From assembly GCF_949987535.1 (NCBI RefSeq), contig NC_080068.1, positions 82,237,254 through 82,301,253 on the forward strand: DNA of 64,000 nt, given 5' to 3'. The notes beneath the pieces were generated by a model that searched no databases, was not told where the DNA came from, and saw only the letters and a list, made by a program, of their open reading frames with translations. Made by a program: the position numbers and the translations under genes. Source of the DNA: Balaenoptera acutorostrata (lineage: Eukaryota > Chordata > Mammalia > Artiodactyla > Balaenopteridae). Below, piece after piece: positions 12,118 to 23,740 of this stretch. The first letter of the stretch is position 1. Every line of letters starts with the position of its first letter.

Positions 12118-12259
12118 TTTTTCACAGCCACTACAGAAAACAGTATGGAGGATCCTCAAAAAATAAAGAATAGAACTAAATTATGACCCAGCTATTCCAT
12201 TTCTGGGTATTTATATGAAGAACATGAAAGCACTAATTTGAAAATATATATGCACTGCT

Positions 12260-12616
12260 ATGTTCATTGCAACATTATTTACAATAGCCAAGATATGGAA
12301 ACAACCTAAGGGTCCACTGATGGATGAATGGGTAAAGAAAATATGGTATATATATACAATGGAATACTACTCAGCCATTAAACAGAATGAAATCCTGCTA
12401 TTTGTGACATCATGGATAAACCTCGAAGGTATTATGTTAAGTGAAATAAGTCAGGCAAAGACAAATAGCATATTATTTCACTCATATGTGGAATCTAATT
12501 TAAAAAAAAAACAAACTCATAGGTACAGAGAACAAATTAGTAGTTACCAGAGGGAAAGTGGGTTGGGGGTAGGTGAAATGTGTGGAGGGAGTCTACTCTA
12601 CGGTGATGAATGGTAA
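12260..12616 (+). pseudogene. L1 ORF2 C-terminal remnant
   Basis: Conceptual translation (118 residues) contains MFIATLFTIAKIWKQPK and [20 protein letters not shown], the conserved ORF2p C-terminus, followed by altered sequence. It has no start or catalytic domain and is part of the old L1 split at 11.1-12.1 kb. Confidence 0.8.
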
Positions 12617-12709
12617 CTAGACTTATAGGGGTGATCATTTTGTAGTGTACACAGATGTCAGATTATAATGCTGTACACCTGAAACATATAATTAAAAAAA
12701 AAGATAAGT

Positions 12710-14280
12710 AGGGCGCTCAAGTAGAAGTTGTATTTCAGGCTGTTTGAATGTCTGGACAAGCGAAGCTATTTTCTATAAGTGAAGAATTCACTGCATAGTT
12801 TCTCAAATTCTGTATTTTCTATTATCTTTAGAAATAACCTATGTATTTAGAATTTCCAGCTCTTGTGCAAACGTTAGCTGTTTATCCCAATTCTGATTTT
12901 TTTAACTTAGAAAAGAAAGCAGCAGCAAACACATCAACTTCTACCATAAAAATATTGATTTGGGTTCTTTATGATACACATTGTTGCCTCTAGAATCATT
13001 ACATTCACTCACTAATTCCCAGAAGCAAACTTTCCTACCTTTTTAGAAACATAGTAAGCCATCCACAATGTCACCCAGAGCTGTAATTGTAATTATGGCT
13101 AAAAAAATTCATGGCTTCAAACCAGTTAGATATATTTGAAGATAAACACAAACATAAACGTGGCACAGTATTAGCGCAATGCCCTGTCTCTTGAGTGCCA
13201 CCAAACATCTGTGTTGGAAAGAAAGAAGCAAATGCACAAGCAAGCTCTGGCTTCTCCATCTCTGAATGTGTGTTCTGAGATGACACACTAGGGTGTATGT
13301 GAACAAATAATGAGAATGTTGTGATCAACACAACTCATTACCCACATCTCATGAGAATTCCTGTTGGTAGTTTGTTGTCAATTTGTGCCTCACTAATTCT
13401 GTGATCCTGAACAGAAAACAAACTCAAACCAGAGTTAAAGGTAATAATATTAGTTCATTTCTCGGTATTTGAATGAACTTGTCAGGCTGTTTATAGTTAC
13501 AATTCCCCTGAAATAGGGAAAGATTGATATCAATCACATTGGTAATGGAGTCCACTTCTTTGTTACTTCCAGCTACATAACATGATGGTTCTAAATATCT
13601 TCCCCCGTTGGCACTGTTTTGTGTACCATGGATTCCAGTTATACAAAGCTTTGCACTTAACTGCTCCACAAATATGTGCTGATCATGTGATGGGGAGAAT
13701 GAGTTTATTCACCAAGTCACACTCCTAGGATTGGGGTGAATCAGTTTGAGCATAATGACCTTGGTTAGTTAAAGTAAACATTTATTAATTCACATTTATT
13801 ATATAATAAACTGTGTTTAATGCTGGGATATACCGAAGAGCAAACATCAACAAGATTCCTGCTGGATGCAGGTGAAGGAAGATCTTGTGGGAAAGAAAAT
13901 TTTAATTATATAATCAAAACTACAGCTTTAGTAATGGCTAAGAAATGAGAGGTGTCAGAACTAGTTAACAGCAAAGAGGAGAGGGAAGAAGCAGTTTATG
14001 CTGAAGAATCAGCCCTTGCAAAGTTCTTATGATAAAGGGATTAAAGAAGGATTGCATGACTGCAGTGGAGAAACTGGAGTGGAGTATGACTCAAAATGAG
14101 GCTGGGGAAATAGGAACACGACTTTTTGTTCCTGTTTTGTTAATATTTTGCTGTGGGACCAACAGGAAATTGTGAAGGGCACGTCATTGTGGCTGTGGGA
14201 TATATAAAGAGCAGACTGACAAGAAGGAGTCAAGTGTGGATGAAAATGAATAATGAGGAATTATTAATTAATTATTATTA
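12710..14280. other. Mostly unique sequence, no gene recognised
   Basis: No recognised coding content. 13780-13870 has a weak L2/MIR-like look ('atttattatataataaactg...aatgctgggatatacc'), and 13930-14230 may be part of the ancient unnamed repeat family, but both are too diverged to call. Confidence 0.4.
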
Positions 14281-14281
14281 A

Positions 14282-14812
14282 TAGTGAGGAATTTAGCCCC
14301 ACCCAAAGAAAGGTCTGGCTTTTGTTCCTGGCTCCTGTCAGGTAACTTCTAAATCCTTGGAATTTCCTGAGTGATAGGAGTGTCTTTGTTACTTACAGCA
14401 GGCCCCAGGGATGATACCTGATAGTTCATGCTAGTGGCATGACCTGTGATGGGCTCCTTGGCCCGCATAATATTGGCTTGACCTCCAGAGAGGAGTGAGA
14501 TTGAGTTCAAACACATGGGCAATTGATCAGTCTGTCATGTCTACATAATGAATTCCCAATACAAACTTTGGACACTGAAGTTTGGGTGAGCTTCCTGGGT
14601 TGTCAGTACTCTGTGCAGATTGTCACACATGAAAACTGAGAGGGTAACACATTCTGAGGAGACTCGGAGATTCTTCCCTGTCTCTTCTTTTGGCTGAATT
14701 TCTGTTTCCTTTCCCTGTAATAAACATAACCGTGAGTATGATAGGTTTTCATTAGCTCTGTGAATTTTTCTAGCAAATTGTCAAACCTGAGGATGGTTTT
14801 GGGAAACCCTCT
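14282..14812 (+). mobile_element. ERVL-like LTR
   Basis: Contains a polyadenylation region ccctgtaataaacataacc (about 14714-14732) followed by cattagctctgtgaattttt, ctagcaaattgtcaaacctg and aggatggttttgggaaaccc. This resembles the R/U5 of ERVL-class LTRs. Directly followed by a second LTR-like element. Boundaries approximate. Confidence 0.55.
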
Positions 14813-14813
14813 C

Positions 14814-15156
14814 TGATAGTTAATTTCATGTTTCAATGTGGTTGGGCTAGGATGCCCAGATATTTAGTTAAACATTATTCTGTATGTTTCGGTGAAGGTG
14901 TTTTTTAGATGAAATGAACATTTAAATCAGTGGATTTTGAGTAAAAAAGATTAACCTCTATTATGTGGGTGGACTTTATCCAATCAGTTGAAGATCTTAA
15001 TAGAACAAAGACTGACCTCCCCTGAGCAAGAAGGAATTCTGCCAAAAGAATGCCTTTGGACCTCCACCTGCAACTTTTCTCTAGCCCTCCAGCCTGCTAG
15101 CCTACCTACAAATTTTGGACTGGACAAAGCTCTGCAATTGCATGAGTCAGTTCCTT

Positions 15157-15198
<42 letters not shown>

Positions 15199-15247
15199 CA
15201 TATACGTACCATTGGTTCCGCTTCTCTGGAAAACCCTGACTAATACA
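14814..15247 (+). mobile_element. Old LTR-like repeat with internal (TC)n
   Basis: Starts tgatagttaatttcatg, has gatgcccagatatttagtta and cattattctgtatgtttcgg, and ends ttctctggaaaaccctgact then aataca. The same family is seen at 55155-55588. Flanks suggest a short duplication (ccctct on both sides). Contains a (TC)n microsatellite at 15161-15195. Confidence 0.6.
15161..15195. repeat. (TC)n microsatellite
   Basis: Seventeen TC dinucleotides in an uninterrupted run inside an old LTR-like repeat. Confidence 0.92.
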
Positions 15248-15249
15248 CC

Positions 15250-18200
15250 CTCTAAATTTGAGGTTAGTGTCAGGTAGGGCGATTTTGTGTGGACTCTTCC
15301 CTCTAACTTTGTAATTGGACCCTAACTTCTTGCAGTATGGGTCAAAAGTCTTGGGCAGACTTGGAAGTCAGGTGCACTTAACCTCATGGCTTGGCTAACT
15401 CTGGGTAACAAGTTATGAGGAACTTCTATAGTCCTGGAGAAGATACAGTTTTAGAACAGATAAAAATAGAGCTGAGAGATATATGTTAAATAAAATCAAC
15501 AGGAATTAGTGAGAGGGGTGAAGAAGGACAGGATGTAATGTTGATCAGGGAGTGTGCAAATGTTCTCATTGGATCATTAAGAGGGTATACTAGTATGCAA
15601 GGAATTAACTGTTTGGATAAATGGAGTATGAAAATTATTTACAGTGGTCACATACAGATCTTTGGAAGAAACAAATCCTTTTGGTGGAGAGATGACTCTA
15701 ATATCGAGAATATATGTGGAGAACAAATTATGCAAGAACAAACTAAAGCCAACAGTTAACCCCCTTGTCATCTCCCCTGCCCTGTGTTCTCCTTCCCATT
15801 CTCCCCAGCAAGCTTGAGGAGCAGCTTATTTCAGTTGATTCAGGATGAGCCAATCATCACAAGAACAGACTCTACACTTTTAGGCAGTTCCAAAAGGTGC
15901 TGGCTAGAGGAAAAGCACCAAGAACAAGCAATGGGTCTGTAAAATTTGTGAGACATTTGAAAGAACAAACACTGACATTTGCATTTTCCTCCGGGAGACC
16001 AAAAGCAGAGATGTTTCAAGAGAAAGGACTTGAAGAATAAGGGGAGAAAGAATGGTGACTAAAAAACAAACAAACAAAACTTGTAAAACATCTTCTGAGA
16101 ATGTAGGGACCGTCTGTTACCTTTCTCTCTATTATTAATAAGTGACGGAGTTTGTGCAGAGTGTAGCTGGTGGACCAGACACACACTCTGATTCTCCCCT
16201 TTAGTAGTACCTGTCCCTCTCCTTATAAACCCCAGATGCTCTACTTTGCTCTGTGTACTAACCATCACATTCTTGAGAGAAGAACTGATTAAATCCTCCT
16301 TGAAGTACTCAGATCACTGGTGATATTTGGGATAAGTGGAAAAGTGATGGTCCCTTCTTCCCTGGACTGAGGCAGGCTCTGGTAACATCATTTCCACAGA
16401 CTGTGTGTTACAGAACATCTTCCTTTCCATGTTCCTTTTTGGAACATTCTAATTAGAGAAGTAGTATGGTAAGTTATTTAATCTTGCTCTCCCCACAAGT
16501 TCTGAATGTGTGGTGTCATGTTTTGTGGGTCAAGAAAAGAATGGGCCTACCACATTCATTACAATCTCTTTTTCCATGTTTCAATTTAGATTTCCTTTTA
16601 GTTCTTCAAGTCCTTTGATGATAAAACACAATAAGAGGATTCTGATTCTACTGTAGTTAGACAAGAAGCTATTGTTTTCCTGAGGTGATATACTCACTCA
16701 CTTTTCAGAGGGAGGAGCAGGGAGGGGTGTCAAGACATACACAATTCCAGGTGGAGAGAGAATAACTGTCTATTAGCAATAATGTGAAAAGGGCTCCAAA
16801 ATAAGGCTCAAGACTCAGTTCCAAGATAATTTGTTTACACCTTCCAACAATAACACTAGTAACCAGTCCAACTACAGAAAATTCTATGATCTGGCCTCCA
16901 GCCTCAGGCCATGATGCTTGACTTGACATAGGCATGTCTGAGCCCCGCTCCAAAGCATTCAGAACATTCTCACAAAACAGGCCCACCCTTAGTTCACTGG
17001 GAAATGGCTAGAAAGAATGATTTCTGTGAGAAAATTGAATCCAAATAGTGGTAAATGTATAATCCTTGTTCTAAATAACCGTAATGGTGGGAGGAGGTTT
17101 TGTGAAAGTTAGGTTTGAGAAACATTTCTGAAGCACAAATTCTACTGATGCATATATTAATCAGATGTATTTATGGCAAAGGTTGAATGCATAGAGACTT
17201 TAAAATGTGTCTGAATTTAGTGATAAAATATTGTATACATTTTAGTATTTTAAATTGTTTATCAGTTGAAGATTACATAAGCTATATTGTTTATACTGTT
17301 TAATGCATATTTCCAAAGTCTCACAGACACATGAATCCCTGGACTCATAAAACTCTGTCTGTTGCATATTCCAATAATGCAGCATATATATTTCTGGGCT
17401 TTTTGTGGAAAATTACAGAGCCTCAGGTGTCTACAGTAAATACCAAATGATGTTTAAAGCTGTCTTTATCCTTATTTTTGAAGTAGATTTCTGATGAGAA
17501 AATACTGCAATGACACAACCTTGCTTCTTTAAACTTAATATGTTTCATGTGAAAGTAAGAGATCAGTTGTGATTTTACCAGGGAGATCAAGACATTTGAT
17601 CATCTTAAGGACTGCTTTAAGAAGGAAATATCTTTCTTGCATTATTTTGGGAGTCTGGTAAATTAATAGCTTAAAAGTATTACATGCTCTGCAGAAATGG
17701 AGGTGTATATACTCAGAAAACCTTAGGAACATGTAATTGAGAACATTTTGAACTTGGCTTAGGCTTTTTAAAATTCAAAATATACCAATATAAGTCAATT
17801 ATTTAGACTGTTCTAAGGCTAGCTTTCCTCCAATATGAAAATAATAAGGTGACATTGTCATTAAATCAGAGGCTTACATTTGACCACTGTGAATTTGCCA
17901 GGCTTGAAGGAAATGTGAGGGAATGATAGTAACTGTGTAAGGGTTTTTGAAGACAGGAGTCTCTCTTGCTCTTCGTGTATACACCACGATCTCCACCTGT
18001 ACAAGCTGGCAACCAGCTGGCATCAGGGGATTGGCTCATTAAATGAAAATAAACCTAACCCATTTAGGCTAGCTTGTACTTTATGAAACTGGGGCACACA
18101 ATATTAGTATATTAATATTCAATAGAATACAGGGAAATATCAAAGCAGATGTGTTAAGTTCAAACTTCGAAGGTACTGGCAAACACAGTCAACAATTCTG

Positions 18201-18330
18201 CCTCTCCCTTCATTTATAAAAGCATTTAGTAAGCTGAAACGTTTAAACAGATGTTAGTTACTGTTATTTATAGATCTTAAATTCTAGAATGTCATCAACA
18301 TCACAGACTGCTCACAGATATTCTGTGAGT
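15250..18330. other. Unique sequence, no gene recognised
   Basis: Three kilobases with no recognised repeat, RNA gene or coding motif. The open frames (up to 93 codons) are uncharacteristic and I attach no function. Confidence 0.5.
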
Positions 18331-18334
18331 TAGT

Positions 18335-18475
18335 TGTAACGTTAGCATTCTAGCCTAATACCTTCATCTACTAGATGAAGAAAACAGGCCCAGAGAGCTT
18401 ATGAGACTTCCTGAATGAAGTTCACACTGTAAGTCAATAGGAAGTGAGCTTAGAATCAGGCTTTCTGATTCTTAT
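18335..18475 (+). mobile_element. MIR SINE fragment
   Basis: Contains catctactagatgaagaaaa, caggcccagagagcttatga and tgtaagtcaataggaagtga, a diverged MIR core. Confidence 0.55.
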
Positions 18476-18643
18476 ATTGGCACTATTTTCACATTATCAC
18501 CGACACTGACTTTTTTGAAATATTAGTTTTTTAACTAAATCTCTGTTCTTATTTAAAAAGCAGTTTCAACTTGATATTTTCCAACTTTGTCCGCGTTTCA
18601 CAATGACAATGACAAAAGTGACAATGATATTTTGAAGTCAAAC

Positions 18644-19837
18644 CGTCATAACAGGTGCGGGGTGGGCGTGCAGCGTTAACGCTGAGGTTAGATGCCTGGC
18701 TCCGCCAACAGTCAGGTGGGCAGTGGTCCTGGCGGCAGAGAGTGCGATGACAGGTGGATTGCGGCCTTCTCCCCGGGGACCTCCAGGCCCTCCAGGCTTG
18801 GGGCCGGCAGGTGAGCTTGGGGGCCCAGGGACAGGCTGAGGGCTGTGTCCTGCAAAGCTCCAGAGCCCTCGCCAGGGCCTCCCACTGGCCGGGCCCAGGC
18901 CTTGAAGCAGCGGCAAACCTCTCCCCCACGTCCCCATCTCCGCGACCTAACGGCGGTGGCAGTCTCCATGGTCAGAGTCCACGGAGGCCTCGGCAACTGG
19001 AGTATATGGACACTGCCATTAAGGTAACAGCTTCAGCCAGCTTCAGTCTCTCCATTCAACTTTCAAAAACTGGTACAGCTTAGATCAGTTGTCTACCCCT
19101 AGGAGATGGCCAGAGGTCAGGGTTAAGTGGCAAGGACATTGCACATCATTACTCCTGGTCCACCTCTGTGGTTGGGACTATTCTCAAAGGAGAACAGTTG
19201 TTGTGAGCTGGGAATTAACCTGACTGGTGTAGGCTACAACATGTATTCCTACTGATCCTATACAAATGATTCTCTCCAGTTTAAATGAAAAGCCTAAGGG
19301 CTGGCTGGGTCCTGGGCGCCTTGCTCATTCAGTGATGACAGCTGGGCAGGGTCTGGGGACCCTGAGATCTGCCTCCTCATCCAGGCCAGGGCACTAGTGG
19401 GAGGACCCAGCCTGGGTGCTGGACAAATGCTCCGGGGCAGGGTAACCGGCCCACCCAGGGACCCCCTCCTCTTAGCCAGGGCCTGGACCTCGGAGGGCAA
19501 AAGTTGAGTCTTGGGGCCTTGTTCTTTCTTGTCAGGACAGTGAATAACATTTTGTTTTAGTGGAGGTTTACAGGAACATCCTGACCTGACCATGACCTGA
19601 CCTCAAGAACAAAGGATCTGGCTCCTAGAAGTTTGTAAAAACTAACCAAGCCCCTCCCTCACCTTTCCTATAAAGGGGCTTTGCTGAAAGATTTCAGGGA
19701 GTTTGGGATTTTTAAGGCACGAGTCACCTGTCAACTTGCATGGCCCTGCAATAAGCCTTTCTCTGCACTTAACTCCGAAGTTTTGGTATTGTTTGGCCTC
19801 ACTGAGTGTCAGGCACATGGACTTGCATTCAGTAACA
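18644..19837 (+). mobile_element. Endogenous retrovirus LTR (copy B), related to 11122-12058
   Basis: Plus-strand LTR-like element, same family as copy A. Shared landmarks are gcagtggtcctggcggcaga (near 18721), agggctgtgtcctgcaaagc (18839), the pair aggaccccctcctcttagcc/ctggacctcgg (about 19456-19496), the TATA-like CCTATAAAGGGGC (19667-19679), a diverged CCTGCAATAAGCC polyadenylation region (19744-19756) and the end AGTAACA at 19837. It carries about 250 bp more than copy A, mainly 19003-19300, where the two do not align. The polyadenylation hexamer is AATAAG rather than AATAAA. No convincing target duplication was found. Confidence 0.72.
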
Positions 19838-20139
19838 CCATGTCTCAATTAGCAACGAGCAAACCCAGACAGAGAGAGGCAGCGAGAAACTACGTGATTC
19901 CTAAGGTCATGGGTGACAAAGACAGGACTAGAATGGATTTTGTTGACTTTTCAATTATGATAAAAGTTAGAGTTGAGCCTAAACAGCATCAGAACTGTAG
20001 GAAGAGAAGGAGAATTGGGAGGTGTTGTCAAGTACTGGAAGGGTACAGTGAGACTCTGATCCTGAGGACTTAACTTGGAAGTAAGGGAACATGGTGGTTG
20101 CCTTTTCTTGTTGAGACTTTTTCTTGCCTCACTTTTGCT

Positions 20140-20590
20140 GTTATCATCTAGGCAGCCTCTTCATAAAGGAAAGAGGCACCTGACCCATGAGATGAATAAT
20201 TAATTTAAAACAATCATGATGATTCCATTTCCCTTTGCCACTGATTGGATTAGTGGTGGCCATGCGACCTAGACCTAGCCAATAAGATATAAGGGGAAGT
20301 CTTCCAGGAAAAATGACCATATTAGCAAAATAGAACAAAAAGAGAAAGCTCTCTTGGCTTTGAGCTTACTTGTGTAATTATGTGATGTTTGGAAATGCAG
20401 AAATCTTTTTTCACCATGCAAGAAAATTAGGAGACTCTTGAAGAAGTTTAGTGTCCTGACATCATTGAACTGGTGAACCAACTCTAAAACTTATATCATC
20501 AGATATTTTTTTAAATGAAACAAATAATTACATTTTGCTTAAGCCACTTTTAGTCAGGAAATTTGTTATTCATAGCCAACAGCATCATAA
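20140..20590 (+). mobile_element. Old MLT1-like repeat
   Basis: Contains tgattggattagtggtggcc, gacctagacctagccaataa, catcattgaactggtgaacc, tgcttaagccactttta and tagccaacagcatc. This phrase order is typical of old MaLR-type LTR relics. Family uncertain. Confidence 0.5.
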
Positions 20591-21070
20591 AGGACTCTGG
20601 TTCCCATTAGTCTTCCTTTGCCTGCAGGTCCATTCTCTGCCCTTCTCTGTCTTGCTTTGTGCCTGGAAGACTGAACCCTATAGGGACTGTATCACCTAGA
20701 CTTCTTTGCCTTCTGGTTTCTGGTTGGTATTACCTAATGAGAGGCTCCTATAGATCAGAGTATTTTTTTCCTACTGTATCTCTGTTTCAATGTGGTTCTG
20801 ACTGTGCTGTGCTCCTAAGGGGGTGGCTTCCCTCTGGTAGCCTTTATTTCATGGCTGCAGCTCTCAACTAGGCTTAATGATTTACATTTTTTCCCCTTTT
20901 TCCTTCAGGTCAAGGGGGACAGTATTAGATTCTTGCTGTTGATTCCTCCCCAGTGTCTCAACATCTTGTGGATTCCTTTAGCCTTACCTATACCTCTATA
21001 GATAGTCCCTTCATTAAAAATTCTCAGCTGAGGCTGTTGACTGTTTTCTACTGAAAATCTGACGGATACA
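20590..21070. repeat. Ancient interspersed repeat, family uncertain
   Basis: Pyrimidine-rich sequence with tgcctgcaggtccattctct and a terminal tctgacggatacata look, similar in style to the stretch at 30960-31225. No recognisable coding content. Offered only as a probable old repeat. Confidence 0.3.
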
Positions 21071-21195
21071 TACACTGTCTAAAGGCTTTTAAAAATGAAT
21101 CAGAGCAGAGATATGTCATTTATTTAAAGAGTAGAGTAATTCTAGGCCAACACAAGTTGTTTGTATTGAATAATTAAGGTGGAAGTCTTAACCTG

Positions 21196-21657
21196 TGTAT
21201 TAGTTTGCTAGGACTGCCATAACAAAGTAACACAAAAGAGTTGGTTAAACAACATAAATTTGTTGTCTCCCAGTTCTGGAAGCTAAAGTCCAAAATCAAG
21301 GTGTTGGCAGGGTTTGTTTCTTCTGAGGTCTGCGAAAAAGAATCTTTTCCATTCCTCTCTCCTAGTTTCTGGTGATTTGCTGGCAGTCTTTGGTGTTCCT
21401 TGGCTTCTGAAGCATCACCACAATCTCTGCCTTCATCTTCACACAGTGTTCTCCCTGTGTGCTTGTCTGTGTCCATTTTCCCCTTTTATAAGAAATCAGT
21501 CATAGTGAATCAGGGTTCCACTCTACCCCCAATATTACCTCAACTTTACTAATTATATCTGCAATGACCTTATTTCTAAATAAGGTTACATTCTGAGGTG
21601 CTGAGGGTTAAGACTTCAACATATAAATTTTGGGAAGACACAATTTGATCCATAACA
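21196..21657 (-). mobile_element. MLT1B-like LTR (MaLR)
   Basis: Reverse-oriented MLT1 pattern: tgtattagtttgctaggact, ataacaaagtaacac, tcccagttctggaagctaaa, ccttatttctaaataaggtt, acattctgaggtgctgaggg and tccataaca. Possible 5-bp duplication acctg/ccctg at the flanks. Confidence 0.8.
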
Positions 21658-21939
21658 CCCTGTCTGAAGAAACCAGTATGGGTTAGTTGTTCTGCCTTGG
21701 AACAGAAAAAGGACTTAGAAAAGCCTGTCAAACACTAGTTATGGTTGATGATACCCTGGACCAGGAATATCAACTCTCCACATAAACTCTCTAGTCTGAA
21801 TAGTAGATACTCTGTCATCTTGGAAATGGTTATCTCACATAACTTTAACCATATTTACCAAGAAACAGTTTGACTGTAATTTACCCATCCATTTTAAGAT
21901 TTAAACATTTATTTAAATACTTTACATGTTTTATTTAAT

Positions 21940-22075
21940 TTAATATTTACAACAGCCTTATAAATTAATACTAGCCTTATCATTTTTCAGATAAGCTTGA
22001 AGTCACTTGACTAAGGTCTCCCAGCTTGAACAAGCCAGAATGGTGAAGCCAGAATTAAAATCTAAGATTTGACAC
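21940..22075 (+). mobile_element. MIR SINE fragment
   Basis: Contains tcatttttcagataagcttg, aagtcacttgactaaggtct and ccagcttgaacaagccagaa, a MIR core in plus orientation. Confidence 0.6.
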
Positions 22076-22388
22076 AGTGAGAGAAGGTCATAGCTAGGGA
22101 TCATAGTGTTGTGTCATCTTGACTTTCTAATTTTTTTGTTGGTTTGTTTAAGTTATGAAACTGAAAATCTCATGTGCACATCAGTATCACTAACTTGTTA
22201 AATGTTAGGTTGTCCTGGGACTGATTGATGTCCTATGTTGTCAACTCTGTTTTCCAGCTCTTAAGTCTGAGTTTCACCTATGACCCTATCTCTGCTTGTT
22301 TTCTTTAAACTTTCACAAGAGCTAATAGACAGTAGAGTTACTCCAAGTGAGATTTAGCTAAAAAATTCTTCTCCTTCCTATATATAAT

Positions 22389-22520
22389 TTTTCATATTTT
22401 TATTTATTTATTTATCTATTTATTTTACGGCTTGCGGGATCTTCCCTGACCCAGGATCGAACCTGGGCCCTGGCAATGATAGTGCCAAGTCTTAACCACT
22501 GGACCACCAGGGAATTCCAG
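22389..22520 (-). mobile_element. Short CHR-related tRNA SINE
   Basis: The minus strand starts ggaattccctggtggtccag and carries aggttcgatcctgggtcagg (B box) and gaagatcccgcaagccg. It then goes directly into an AT-rich tail (plus strand tatttatttatttatctattt). It is the short form lacking the cacaactactga body. No clear target duplication was identified. Confidence 0.82.
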
Positions 22521-23224
22521 TGTGCTTTTATTTTTAAAAAAGCATTCCTATGTGATGAATATAAAGAGGATATTCCTTAAAACCACTCACACACAACTAT
22601 GTAAGAAATGATAACTGTCCCAAATTGGCATGGGAAGCTGACGAGAAGCTGTGTAAGACTGCAGTAGGAATTAGTATATTTATTCTTCAGCACTGCCTGA
22701 GAAAACCATACATTGGAAAGAACATCCTTCCCCTTCATTCACTGGGAAATAAACAGGCGGCAAACAGGACTGCATTCTAAAGCAGATGGAGTTGGAGGCC
22801 TGAAAGATTAGCATAGCTCCAACAATCAGAAATTGCAAACTAAATTGTTTTTCTTTTCACAGATTACTTACTAATGGATGTAATTCCTTACATTTAGTCA
22901 GACAAAAATTTCTTTATTGGACCAGGTAGACTTCCCAGGTAAATCTTGTTATCTTTAAGGACAATTGGATGCCTGTGGTCAGAGTGGGTGTATTTTTGCT
23001 GCTGTTTTATCATTTATAATGTAGTTTAAAAGGTTTGATTACATTTCAAGCCAATATACTCATCTCTCGTCCCTCTATAATTGGGCTTCAGAGACTTGAG
23101 ATTCAAATTGGCTTACATATAAAGTTATAAATGCGAATTTTATGGATGTCAAATAAAACAAGAAGTTTTAGATGCTCAGTATTATGGAGAAATGGAAAGA
23201 TGAGTTTCTATGGTGTGCCAGCTG

Positions 23225-23375
23225 ATCTCACATAGATGAGTTCCCTTGATTCCTTCCACAGTGTTTGAAGTGGATATGCTTACATTTATCACATTTATGA
23301 GAATACCAGCATTCGGAGACATTAAATTGTCTAAGGTCTCATAGGTAGGAACAGAAGACCTGGGAATATAGATAT
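23225..23375 (+). mobile_element. MIR SINE fragment
   Basis: Contains atttatcacatttatgagaa, gacattaaattgtctaagg and tctcataggtaggaacagaa, consistent with a MIR core. Confidence 0.5.
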
Positions 23376-23390
23376 CATAATTTTAATCTT

Positions 23391-23740
23391 AAACTCTTTA
23401 TAGGATAGCACACTCCCTTACATAGCAAATTAAATTCCTTACCAGACATGTTATAACACAATAGTTACAAAAATTCTGTTTTGTAATAACTGACTCTGCC
23501 AATTCATTAAGTACATTCCCATCCTTCTCTCCCTTCTTACTTCTTTCCTTCCATCTCTCCTTCCTTCCCTTCCTTCTCTCTTTCCTTCCAACATTTTTTA
23601 TTGGGCACCACAATGAACCAGATCATGTTTCATTTTAAAGGGGACATAGATTCATTGAGCTGTAATTCTCAGGTAATGACAGTTGTCTCAAGGAGTCCCA
23701 GGCTTCAGAGATGGAGACATGGGCCTATACTGGCTGAGCT
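23391..23740. repeat. Local paralogous segment, copy 1
   Basis: Shares anchors with 25307-25715: cttaaactctttatagga at the start, a (TTCC)-rich pyrimidine tract, the exact caccacaatgaaccag, a 'ttgatctgtaat'-like stretch (here attgagctgtaattctcag) and cccaggcttcagaga. Copies lie about 1.9 kb apart, same orientation. Diverged by indels. Confidence 0.6.

Larger units (their letters stand above)
10985..12705 (+). mobile_element. Old L1 3' end, interrupted by an ERV fragment
   Basis: Two pieces of one plus-strand L1. The first (10985-11121) reads like the ORF2 segment 'aaatgggcagaggatctgaatag...caaaaccataatgaga'. The second (12118-12705) resumes at 'gccactacagaaaacagtatggagg' and runs to the 3' UTR (gctgtacacctgaaacatat) and an A-tail. 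Translation of 12260-12616 gives the ORF2 C-terminal motif with KIWKQPKGPLMDEWV and [14 protein letters not shown]. Compared with intact L1s about 150 bp is missing at the junction. The ERV segment 11122-12117 sits exactly there. Confidence 0.85.

Noticed and set aside
11746..12173. Gly-X-Y-like runs (GPRGPRGPRG) suggesting a collagen exon
   Set aside because: They lie in a GC-rich LTR shared with 18644-19837, appear in overlapping frames, and have no splice sites or matching exon neighbours.
23520..23590. CRISPR-like array of short repeats
   Set aside because: It is a simple pyrimidine (TTCC-type) tract without unique spacers, and the genome is clearly mammalian.
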